5,238 nt of DNA, from contig JARFQH010000378.1 in assembly GCA_029287875.1 (NCBI GenBank), forward strand, positions 1 through 5,238. The letters are read 5' to 3'. Shown here piece after piece: positions 1 through 4,789 of this stretch (the first letter of the stretch is position 1; every line of letters starts with the position of its first letter). The notes beneath the pieces were generated by a model, which was not told the origin of the DNA, ran no database searches, and saw only the letters and a list, made by a program, of their open reading frames with translations. The DNA comes from Desulfobacteraceae bacterium. Its GTDB lineage: Bacteria > Desulfobacterota > Desulfobacteria > Desulfobacterales > SG8-13. The position numbers and the translations under genes were made by a program.

Positions 1-780
1 GTAATCGTCCAGCCACTTGAGGGCCTTGTCTACCATGTCCTGCGTCAGGTGATATTTGGGATCGTGTTCCGGCGGCTCGATGTGATTCGTGTTCTCGGTC
101 AGGCGCGGCTCCCACTGGGAAGTCTCGCCGCCCAGGAAGCCATAGAAGTATTCGAACCCGTAGCCGGTCGGCCAGCGGTCTTTGGGTCCCATTGCCGTGG
201 TCTCGATGGCCGGGGTGTTATGCCACTTGCCGAAAGCGGAGGTGAGGTAACCGTACTCCTTGAGCACCTCGGCGATGGTTGCGGCGGTATTGGGAATGAC
301 TCCGGTGTAGCCATCGAAGGCGACCGCACGCTCGGCGATGGTGCCGGAGCCGACCCGTGTGTGATTGCGGCCAGTCAACAGGGCCGCCCGGGTGGGCGAA
401 CAGATGGAGGTGGTGTGAAAGGCATTGTAGCGGAGGCCTTCCTCGGCCAACTTGCTGAGCGTGGGTGTATGGACCTCGCCACCAAAAGTTTCGGCGACGC
501 CGAAGCCGACGTCGTCGAGCATGACGATCAGGATGTTCGGTGCATCTTTTGGGAGCCGTTGCGGAATCTCGGGCCATTTCATGATGGAATCCTGCAGCCG
601 CGGCCTGGCGACTCCTGCCATGGGGCTGGGCGGAAAAGGCAGAACCGAACCGTCGTTGGGTTCGGCGCCAGGGGCCGGGACCGTCAGCAGCAGGGTCAAG
701 ATCACCGAGCAACTGGAAGTGCCGACATAGCGCATGAATTTACGTTTCATTCCAACACGTTCGAAAAATGACACTTTCAT
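1..780 (-). CDS. Arylsulfatase (type I, formylglycine-dependent), N-terminal part, cut by window edge
   Basis: This gene encodes a hydrolase of sulfate esters in the alkaline-phosphatase superfamily, probably exported to the periplasm. The 260 visible residues are in frame to base 1, so the C-terminal half or more is missing. Reading from the ATG at 780: a basic N-terminus and hydrophobic stretch (about 12-39, ending PAPGA) form a likely signal peptide. A proline-rich linker follows, then the sulfatase core opens with APNILIVMLDDVGFG (80-94), where D89 and D90 are the expected metal ligands. The signature CSPTRAALLTGR lies at 127-138: C127 is the residue converted to formylglycine and R131 its partner. 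FGKWH (183-187) gives catalytic Lys185 and His187. The later His and Asp-Asn ligands lie beyond the edge. The start is supported by AGGAG eight bases upstream; M11 is a weaker alternative. The substrate cannot be told. Activity would need a formylglycine-generating enzyme encoded elsewhere. Confidence 0.95.
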   Translation of the reverse strand, partial: MKVSFFERVGMKRKFMRYVGTSSCSVILTLLLTVPAPGAEPNDGSVLPFPPSPMAGVARPRLQDSIMKWPEIPQRLPKDAPNILIVMLDDVGFGVAETFGGEVHTPTLSKLAEEGLRYNAFHTTSICSPTRAALLTGRNHTRVGSGTIAERAVAFDGYTGVIPNTAATIAEVLKEYGYLTSAFGKWHNTPAIETTAMGPKDRWPTGYGFEYFYGFLGGETSQWEPRLTENTNHIEPPEHDPKYHLTQDMVDKALKWLDDY

Positions 781-1031
781 TTTCTTTTCTCCTGATATTT
801 GGGTCCAGCGACGTCTTTAGGCTGTTGGATATAGAACGTGAAGGTTTACGAGGATTACAAAAAAAGGGTCAATTTCGCAGTTTATGGGATAACACCGATA
901 GAATTTTTCCTGTCTACATCTGAAACGTCAACGATGTCTTCAGATAAGGTCGGGGTTGAGCCATTGAGCATATGAATAGAAAGCCGGTTAATCTGCCTTT
1001 TTGAAACTGATAAACCGGCAACTCAATGTTC
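781..1031. other. Intergenic region upstream of the sulfatase gene
   Basis: No credible gene is seen on either strand. The right end holds the hairpin described separately (983-1019). On the minus strand the sulfatase leader is A/T-rich. TTGACG and TTGACC hexamers occur there, but neither has a convincing -10 at the usual spacing, so no sulfatase promoter is called. The sulfatase ribosome binding site (AGGAG) lies just before its ATG at 780. Confidence 0.5.
983..1019 (-). terminator. Hairpin, probable weak terminator of the 1032-1397 gene
   Basis: GCCGGTT (983-989) and AACCGGC (1013-1019) form a perfect 7-bp stem with a 23-base loop. On the minus strand the stem begins 13 bases after the stop codon of the gene ending at 1032 and is followed by TTTCTATTC, a modest U-rich run. 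Position and G+C-rich stem fit an intrinsic terminator; the long loop and broken U run make it weak. Confidence 0.45.
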
Positions 1032-1397
1032 TCAACGCTGCCTTCGCCGCGTCAGACGTCGCGCGTTGGCCGTTGCCTTGCGATGCAGCGGGGCCAGCAC
1101 CTTTCGGCCTGAGCGCCACGGGTTGAATGCACCCGACCATGCACCAAAAGCCGTACGTTGCCATGCCGCAGTGACCTCCATGACTGCCGCTATCTTTTCG
1201 ACAATCATCCGGTTTCCTTCAGCGTTTAGACGCCGGTCGGGATTGGGCCATTTTACCGCCCAGTTCCAATTGCGCAGCAGGATCGTCGTAGTAGCCGCCG
1301 TACCAAGTTCGACCGCCATCATGCCCAAACTCCAGGCATCTACGACGGGATTTTTTGCAGCTGAAATATTGGCGGCGATATCTGAAATATTTCTCAT
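1032..1397 (-). CDS. Small helical protein with basic C-terminal tail, weakly phasin-like (hypothetical)
   Basis: The product is 121 residues from the ATG at 1397, with no signal peptide or clear membrane segment, so it is probably cytoplasmic. It is mostly predicted helix: an N-terminal part including VVDAWSLGMMAVELG (18-32), a Trp-containing middle, an amphipathic stretch around MIVEKIAAVMEVTAAWQRTA, then NPWRSGRKVLAPLHRK and a very basic end, ANARRLTRRRQR. From memory, tails of the form ANARRL follow similar amphipathic helices in small phasin-related proteins, which coat polyhydroxyalkanoate granules or act in stress. This is resemblance only. AGGAGG lies 12 bases before this ATG. A TTG at 1409 would sit directly against the Shine-Dalgarno and is unlikely. 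The antisense reading frame on the plus strand is rejected because only this strand has both a ribosome site and a promoter. Confidence 0.7.
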   Translation of the reverse strand: MRNISDIAANISAAKNPVVDAWSLGMMAVELGTAATTTILLRNWNWAVKWPNPDRRLNAEGNRMIVEKIAAVMEVTAAWQRTAFGAWSGAFNPWRSGRKVLAPLHRKATANARRLTRRRQR

Positions 1398-1419
1398 CGA
1401 ACGATTCAACCTCCTACTT

Positions 1420-1448
1420 ATATAAGGAATAGAATTACAACCTGTAAA
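1420..1448 (-). promoter_or_regulatory. Sigma-70-type promoter for the 1032-1397 gene
   Basis: On the minus strand TTTACA (1448-1443) is followed by exactly 17 bases and TTATAT (1425-1420). A one-base shift would give TATATA as the -10. Transcription would begin just before the AGGAGG, giving a very short leader. The gene can therefore be expressed independently of the 1558-1809 gene upstream. Confidence 0.6.
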
Positions 1449-1557
1449 AAGTCTTACTTGCTTGAAAAGCGGCGCTTCCGAGGAGCCATGCGAAATACGA
1501 CCGACTCAGCGTTTCGCCTTGGTCCTTGTCCTCGCCGTCTGAAGGATGGCACCATCT

Positions 1558-1809
1558 TCAGCGCGGTGGGTTGACGACGGCATAAGAGGTCAACAAACCG
1601 GAGACCTGAGACTGGTATCCCAAAAAATGCAGAAATTTTTTAATCGTCATTGCCATAAAGAGGAAAAATCCACCCACAAGAATCATTGCCACTGAATCAT
1701 GATAAAGAAACCCTCCACCCGGACTGGGCGGCAATGCAATAATCAGATTAATAGCGCCAGCTAAAGCAGCAAGCCAACAGACGAATGCGATTGCAAATTT
1801 TTCCCACAT
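1558..1809 (-). CDS. Small inner-membrane protein with two transmembrane helices (hypothetical)
   Basis: The product is 83 residues and I do not recognise the family. Two hydrophobic segments are clear. Residues 5-26 are rich in Ala/Leu/Ile and end at PPSPGGG; residues about 40-56 run VAMILVGGFFLFMAMTI and are followed by a KK pair (57-58), consistent with a cytoplasmic side there. The Pro/Gly linker (27-33) is short, giving a hairpin membrane topology. The C-terminal 25 residues are polar. The start is well supported by AGGAGG eight bases before the ATG at 1809. The gene lies 54 bases from the strong palindrome at 1864-1893, which probably controls it, and is divergent from the lipoprotein gene at 2060. 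A small imperfect hairpin (about 1541-1559) overlaps its stop codon but lacks a U run. Confidence 0.75.
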   Translation of the reverse strand: MWEKFAIAFVCWLAALAGAINLIIALPPSPGGGFLYHDSVAMILVGGFFLFMAMTIKKFLHFLGYQSQVSGLLTSYAVVNPPR

Positions 1810-1863
1810 CTGAAAATCCTCCTAAATACCTTAAACTGAAACACAGTAATACATAATAAAATT

Positions 1864-1893
1864 CTGTCTATTGGCCTTTGGTCCAATAGACAG
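1864..1893. promoter_or_regulatory. Palindromic operator-like site, copy 1
   Basis: CTGTCTATTGG (1864-1874) and CCAATAGACAG (1883-1893) are perfect 11-bp inverted arms around CCTTTGGT. The 22-base core (1868-1889) matches the core at 4536-4557 in 20 of 22 positions. It lies between two divergent genes that each have a good ribosome site. Candidate -10 hexamers occur on both sides at similar distance from the centre: TACTGT on the minus strand (1848-1843) and TATCGT on the plus strand (1910-1915). It has no U run and no gene end nearby, so it reads as a dimeric regulator binding site, not a terminator. The regulator is unknown. Confidence 0.6.
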
Positions 1894-2059
1894 CGGTCCG
1901 GACTCTGCATATCGTTTACCATCAGTTCAAAGACAGGAGCGTGAGCTGGAAAACTGCGCCGGCTCTACATGTTGACTGGCAGCTCAGATGCTGCCGACCA
2001 GCCGGCAGAAATAGGCTGGAAAAAACGGGAAAAGAACTTAGAATCTAAAAGGAGGTTCG
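1894..2059 (+). other. Leader/upstream region of the lipoprotein gene with competing small hairpins
   Basis: No gene is supported here. GGCAGC (1978-1983) can pair with GCTGCC (1990-1995), while the overlapping CTGCCG (1991-1996) can instead pair with CGGCAG (2003-2008), so the two stems exclude each other. An 8-bp palindrome GTCCGGAC lies at 1896-1903. The region ends with AAAAGGAGG (2047-2055), the ribosome site of the gene at 2060. Whether the alternative stems matter cannot be told from one sequence. Confidence 0.3.
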
Positions 2060-2521
2060 ATGATGAAACGTTTGATTTGGATGCCTCTCATGGCACTATT
2101 GGTGGGATTGGCGATTCTAATCGGTTGTGGAGAGAAAGCGGAGGAAGCCGCCAAGAAGGTAAGCGACAAAACGCAGCAAGCCACGGAGGCGGCCAAGGAA
2201 ACGATGGATTCTGCAACCGCCTGGACCAAGGACAAGATGGACGCCTATGTGGGCAAAACGAAGGAGCAACTGGGGAAATTCGACACGCAGTTTGAGGACC
2301 TCAGCGCCAAAGCGGACAAATTGAGTGAAGATGCCCAGGAAAAGTTCAAGGGTCAATTAGCGGCCTTGACTGAAAAGAAAGAGGCGATCGCCGTAAAAAT
2401 GGATGAACTTCAGGAGGCCAGTGGCGAGGCCTGGGTAAAGGCCAAGCAGGAGCTGGATAAGCTGATGGCCGAACTGTCTCAGCTCTATGAAAACATCAAA
2501 AAAGATTTTAGCACCACCTGA
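2060..2521 (+). CDS. Lipoprotein with long charged alpha-helical body (hypothetical)
   Basis: The product is 153 residues. After a basic start (MMKRL) comes a hydrophobic h-region and the lipobox LIGC (20-23), so Cys23 should be lipidated after signal peptidase II cleavage. The next residue is Gly, not Asp, so by the Lol rule the outer membrane is the expected location. The rest is almost wholly Ala/Lys/Glu/Asp-rich helix with few helix breakers (about 25-148), reading like a coiled coil or amphipathic, LEA- or apolipoprotein-like rod with one polar-aromatic segment near 54-75. No enzyme motif is present. AGGAGG is 4 bases before the ATG at 2060 and 7 before the second ATG at 2063, so the true start may be 2063. 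The gene is divergent from the 1558-1809 gene across the shared palindrome. An envelope-protective or spacer role is inference. Confidence 0.85.
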   Translation: MMKRLIWMPLMALLVGLAILIGCGEKAEEAAKKVSDKTQQATEAAKETMDSATAWTKDKMDAYVGKTKEQLGKFDTQFEDLSAKADKLSEDAQEKFKGQLAALTEKKEAIAVKMDELQEASGEAWVKAKQELDKLMAELSQLYENIKKDFSTT

Positions 2522-2750
2522 TTTTAAATGTTGCGGGTAAAAACTGAAAACCGCACTCGGAAAAGCATGTTTCGAGACCACCGGGCCGCACCGATGGCTC
2601 ATCTCAGGCCATCATTTCTGACGCGAGGGATTCTTAAGTGCTTTTCAAAAAACCCAGCGCCCTCCTGTCTTTCAGCGGCAGGAGGGCTTTTGATCTCATC
2701 ACTTCGGCATACGTCTTTTAAAAAATCACGCCCTGTCCATCTATGAATGC
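2522..2750. other. Convergent intergenic region
   Basis: This lies between the ends of the lipoprotein gene (plus) and the NlpE/META gene (minus). It holds a 6-bp hairpin, GATGGC (2593-2598) with GCCATC (2608-2613), and the stronger hairpin described separately at 2659-2691. A 72-codon open frame runs through it but lacks a ribosome site and crosses the terminator, so it is not called. Confidence 0.5.
2659..2691. terminator. Intrinsic terminator, possibly bidirectional
   Basis: GCCCTCCTG (2659-2667) and CAGGAGGGC (2679-2687) make a perfect 9-bp G+C-rich stem with an 11-base loop, followed on the plus strand by TTTT. On the minus strand the stem is followed, after GCTGGG, by six T. It sits between convergent genes, 138 bases after the lipoprotein stop and 60 bases after the end of the NlpE/META gene, so it can serve both. 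The plus direction is the more canonical. Confidence 0.75.
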
Positions 2751-3896
2751 CTAGTCTGTTTTTCTCAACTCCAGCACCACTCCGTTGTCACCCGTCAACA
2801 TCAACCGGCCTGCGTCTATCGCGTAGTGGAATGTCTCACCAGTGACGGCGGACAAAAATTCCTGCTCGAACGCCATATTCGGGCACGCCATTCTCGTGGT
2901 GTCCAATTGACCGATGGTGATTCTGTTGCCCCTGGTCTCGAATTTCCCGCTGATCTGGTTGCAGCCGGTGCTGCCGACAACCCGGTTTTCGTTGAGGTGA
3001 AACTCGAGGACCGGGAGTCCTTTTCGAAAATCTTGTGCCTCTAATTTCCGATCGCCGAAAAGCGTCAGCACCCAGATATCGTTGAGCCGGCTGTCCATGA
3101 CGTATCGTCCGCAGCCCTCGAAACTGGAGTAATCGGCATCCACGGAGCGTTTGACGTCAACTCGTGCTTTAAACGGAAACCGTTCCCCTGACATCGCATC
3201 ACGACACTCTCCTCTCGAAACCGTCGCGATCAACGTGCCGGCTTCGGTCTGAGCAAAGAACCGGGTCACATCGGCATCCTGGGCCTTGTCCTCCCTTCCC
3301 GGCGGCGTATTCATCTCCGGCAGGTCCGTCAGCGACTTGAACCACATCCCCTTTTCGAAGTCGATGTCAAGGGACCACGACGGCTCGTTACCGAATGCAT
3401 AAAAGTCAATTCCCTGATCCAGCTTCTTACGCATGAGCAACAATGTTTCGTTCGTCAGCATGACGTCATCGGATTCTGTTTTTCGCGTCAAAATGTAACG
3501 CCGACTCAAATTACCGGTAATTGGCCTGCCGTGGATATCCAACACTTGCAACCCATGCGGCAGCGGTGCGAAGTATTTAAGTCCGGCTTCGCTTTTGTCG
3601 AGAACGAGGATGTCGCCCTCCACGGTATAGGTGCCTTTCCGGACAGCCGGCTGTACAGATCTCCCGGTGTAGAAAACAGACTCGGAGAAGGTCCCGTCGG
3701 CACTTAGCCACAGTTTATACTCGATGCCGGGGCAATCGGCACAGGGAAGGTAGCCTTCGTACCGGCCCTGCACTGAACCGGGTGTCAACTCGGCAGCAGG
3801 CTCTCCATTCGCAGCTGCCCAGCCGCTTGCTAGGGTAAAAATAATCGTTATTACCGTTAAGCCGACAAGGATAGGTGTTCTGCGGTGTCTTTTCAT
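2751..3896 (-). CDS. Exported three-domain envelope protein: NlpE-like, COG3650-like and META/HslJ-like
   Basis: The product is 381 residues from the ATG at 3896; a GTG at 3905 would add three, and neither start has a strong ribosome site. Numbering below is for the longer form. Residues 4-32 are a Sec signal peptide ending WAAA, with no lipobox cysteine. Region 1 (about 43-142) has GRYEGYLPCADCPGIEYKL, the NlpE N-terminal signature with its C55-x-x-C58 pair. Region 2 (about 165-283) begins YAFGNEPSWSLDI and has C234 and C265 in contexts (ECRDAMSGERFPF, EGCGRY) typical of COG3650-type proteins. Region 3 (about 297-382) has GSTGCNQISGKFE and TTRMACP, the META/HslJ signature with C315 and C341. 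In E. coli, NlpE signals surface and envelope stress to CpxA and HslJ is linked to heat shock and novobiocin resistance. The gene follows the 3967-4467 gene after about 70 bases, probably in one transcript. Confidence 0.88.
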   Translation of the reverse strand: MKRHRRTPILVGLTVITIIFTLASGWAAANGEPAAELTPGSVQGRYEGYLPCADCPGIEYKLWLSADGTFSESVFYTGRSVQPAVRKGTYTVEGDILVLDKSEAGLKYFAPLPHGLQVLDIHGRPITGNLSRRYILTRKTESDDVMLTNETLLLMRKKLDQGIDFYAFGNEPSWSLDIDFEKGMWFKSLTDLPEMNTPPGREDKAQDADVTRFFAQTEAGTLIATVSRGECRDAMSGERFPFKARVDVKRSVDADYSSFEGCGRYVMDSRLNDIWVLTLFGDRKLEAQDFRKGLPVLEFHLNENRVVGSTGCNQISGKFETRGNRITIGQLDTTRMACPNMAFEQEFLSAVTGETFHYAIDAGRLMLTGDNGVVLELRKTD

Positions 3897-3966
3897 ACGA
3901 AACACCCGTTCTTGTAAATACTGATGAGTAATTCTAACCCCATTGTTGAGGTAAATCCGCGGATGT

Positions 3967-4467
3967 CTATTTCCCCTTGCCCGTCAATACATCATAAAGC
4001 TTATCGGTCACAACCACCTTCCATTCACCGCCGACTCTTTTCATTTTGACCTTTTCCTTATCCCTGACAGATGAGACCGAACCATCGACTTTATTTTTGG
4101 CCACACTGCCGGCAGCACCCACAATGTTTCCCGAAGCGGCCTTTCCCGCTGTAGTGACTTTGCCAGCAGCGCCTTTCGCCCCTTCAGTGATGGCTTCGTA
4201 ATCGATCACGGCGGAAATTGTGGCTTCGTCACCGCTTTTCTTCTGATTGACGTCTTTGATGTCGTAATTCAGTTTGCCGGGTACTTTTATATTCAAAAAT
4301 GATTTGTCCGAGCGTTCATCGATCCCGTGCTCCCTGATGGCTTTCTTGAGATTGCCCGACTGAGCCATTTTCATGAAAGCATCGAATGATGGCTCAGGGC
4401 CGCCAGCCGCCCATACAGGTGCCGATGTGAGAATTAGAAACAGAAAAAGTGACGAAATGTATTTCAT
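3967..4467 (-). CDS. Exported protein with Gly/Ala-rich insert (hypothetical)
   Basis: The product is 166 residues with a clear Sec signal peptide (1-20, cleavage after VWA), so it is periplasmic or surface. I do not recognise a family with certainty. Residues 27-50 look helical. Residues 58-92 alternate as beta strands (FLNIKVPGKLNYDIKDV, EATISAVIDYEA). Residues 138-153 (EKVKMKRVGGEWKVVV) resemble the closing strands of NTF2-like or DUF4878-type folds, where GEWKV is common. Between these strands lies a low-complexity block (95-134) with Gly at 96, 99, 102, 108, 113, 117 and 120, glycine-zipper-like and possibly membrane-interacting. The start has GGGAGG five bases before the ATG at 4467. 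Palindrome copy 2 lies about 70 bases upstream, and the NlpE/META gene follows on the same strand, so the two are probably an operon. Confidence 0.85.
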   Translation of the reverse strand: MKYISSLFLFLILTSAPVWAAGGPEPSFDAFMKMAQSGNLKKAIREHGIDERSDKSFLNIKVPGKLNYDIKDVNQKKSGDEATISAVIDYEAITEGAKGAAGKVTTAGKAASGNIVGAAGSVAKNKVDGSVSSVRDKEKVKMKRVGGEWKVVVTDKLYDVLTGKGK

Positions 4468-4503
4468 TCCGACCTCCCTACGGTCTAATCGAAATTACTG
4501 GAT

Positions 4504-4509
4504 AGTATA
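4504..4509 (-). promoter_or_regulatory. Candidate -10 box for the 4467-to-2751 gene pair
   Basis: TATACT on the minus strand lies 27 bases from the near edge of palindrome copy 2. No -35 like TTGACA occurs 17 bases upstream of it (the sequence there is near CGCACC). This would fit a promoter that depends on an activator bound at the palindrome, or use of another sigma factor. It is a short match in an A/T-rich stretch, so confidence is low. Confidence 0.35.
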
Positions 4510-4535
4510 AAAATATGGTTTGGATCGGTGCGCGT

Positions 4536-4557
4536 CTATTGGACCTTGGTCCAATAG
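4536..4557. promoter_or_regulatory. Palindromic operator-like site, copy 2
   Basis: CTATTGGACC (4536-4545) and GGTCCAATAG (4548-4557) are perfect 10-bp arms around TT. Copy 1 (core 1868-1889) differs at only two inner positions, which break the inner symmetry there. Both copies are preceded by GT. This copy lies 68 bases before the ATG at 4467 and 7 bases from the repeat element at 4565. The conserved half-site TATTGGNC with a fixed 22-base length points to one dimeric DNA-binding protein acting at both places. Confidence 0.6.
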
Positions 4558-4564
4558 GTAACGG

Positions 4565-4740
4565 TAGTTTGGTAAGCGTTCACAGAGGGAGCACCGCATC
4601 TGCTTTGTTGCCGGGCACTTGAAGTACAAAAGTACGTCTGCGCACCCGACGCCTTGCATCTGCGGCACCCTGTACGCTTACAATTAGATGGTCTGAAGCG
4701 CATCGGACCTTGCAACCCTGTGAACGGTTACGTAGTTTGG
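4565..4740. repeat. MITE-like element or dispersed intergenic repeat with inverted ends and flanking direct repeats
   Basis: The direct repeat TAGTTTGG occurs at 4565-4572 and 4733-4740. Just inside, GTAAGCGTTCACAG (4572-4585) faces CTGTGAACGGTTAC (4718-4731), an inverted pair matching in 13 of 14 bases. A third related end, CCCTGTACGCTTAC (4668-4681), is also inverted and matches the first eight bases of the left end exactly. Between lies the long hairpin described separately. There is no open frame with a transposase motif. Size (about 160 bp), inverted ends and a 7-8 bp direct repeat fit a non-autonomous element mobilised in trans. A REP-like intergenic repeat family is the alternative. 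I cannot see other copies because only this window is available. Confidence 0.5.
4591..4668 (-). other. Long imperfect hairpin inside the repeat element
   Basis: The element folds around AAAA (4628-4631; UUUU on the minus strand). Minus-strand RNA would pair GUAC with GUAC next to the loop. It then pairs GUCGGGUGC (4650-4642) with GUGCCCGGC (4618-4610) using three G-U wobbles. The outer stem pairs GUGCCGCAGAUGC (4668-4656) with GCAGAUGCGGUGC (4603-4591), with tandem G-A mismatches in its middle. On the plus strand the same wobble positions become A-C mismatches, so the structure is much better as minus-strand RNA. There is no U run after it, so it is not a plain terminator. Confidence 0.5.
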
Positions 4741-4789
4741 GTTAAACTAAGTAAAGGGATCTTAAAGCGGATCAGATGCGGCCCGGCGA
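4741..4789. other. Spacer between repeat element and BASS gene, with small hairpins
   Basis: TAGTTT (4733-4738) and AAACTA (4744-4749) form a 6-bp hairpin at the right boundary of the repeat. CCGGC (4783-4787) and GCCGG (4794-4798) form a stem around the stop codon of the BASS gene. Neither has a U run on the minus strand, so no terminator for the BASS gene is called. CAGATGCGG (4773-4781) is an inverted match of 4594-4602 in the repeat, perhaps by chance. Confidence 0.3.

Noticed and set aside
49..771. Long plus-strand open frame of 240 codons antisense to the sulfatase
   Set aside because: The minus strand gives an unmistakable sulfatase with CSPTR, LDDVGFG and GKWH motifs. The plus frame is a shadow in G+C-rich codons, with no ribosome site or family features.
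1066..1425. Plus-strand open frame of 119 codons opposite the phasin-like gene
   Set aside because: The minus-strand frame has a Shine-Dalgarno, a promoter with 17-base spacing, a downstream hairpin and helical amphipathic composition. The plus frame has none of these.
1969..2295. Plus-strand frame overlapping the lipoprotein gene
   Set aside because: It lacks a ribosome site and reads the lipoprotein gene out of frame. The lipobox protein in the other frame has AGGAGG and a clear signal.
2528..2746. 72-codon plus-strand frame after the lipoprotein gene
   Set aside because: It runs through the 2659-2691 terminator hairpin, has no ribosome site and no recognisable protein features.
3955..3964. 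10-bp palindrome ATCCGCGGAT after the 3967-4467 gene
   Set aside because: It is too short, has no T run, and sits inside a likely operon gap; perfect 10-mers like this occur by chance.
4624..4635. GTAC-AAAA-GTAC as a separate binding site
   Set aside because: It is the tip of the larger hairpin and is explained by it.
4591..4668. tRNA or classical intrinsic terminator
   Set aside because: The fold is one long hairpin, with no cloverleaf, no T-loop sequence and no U run after the stem.
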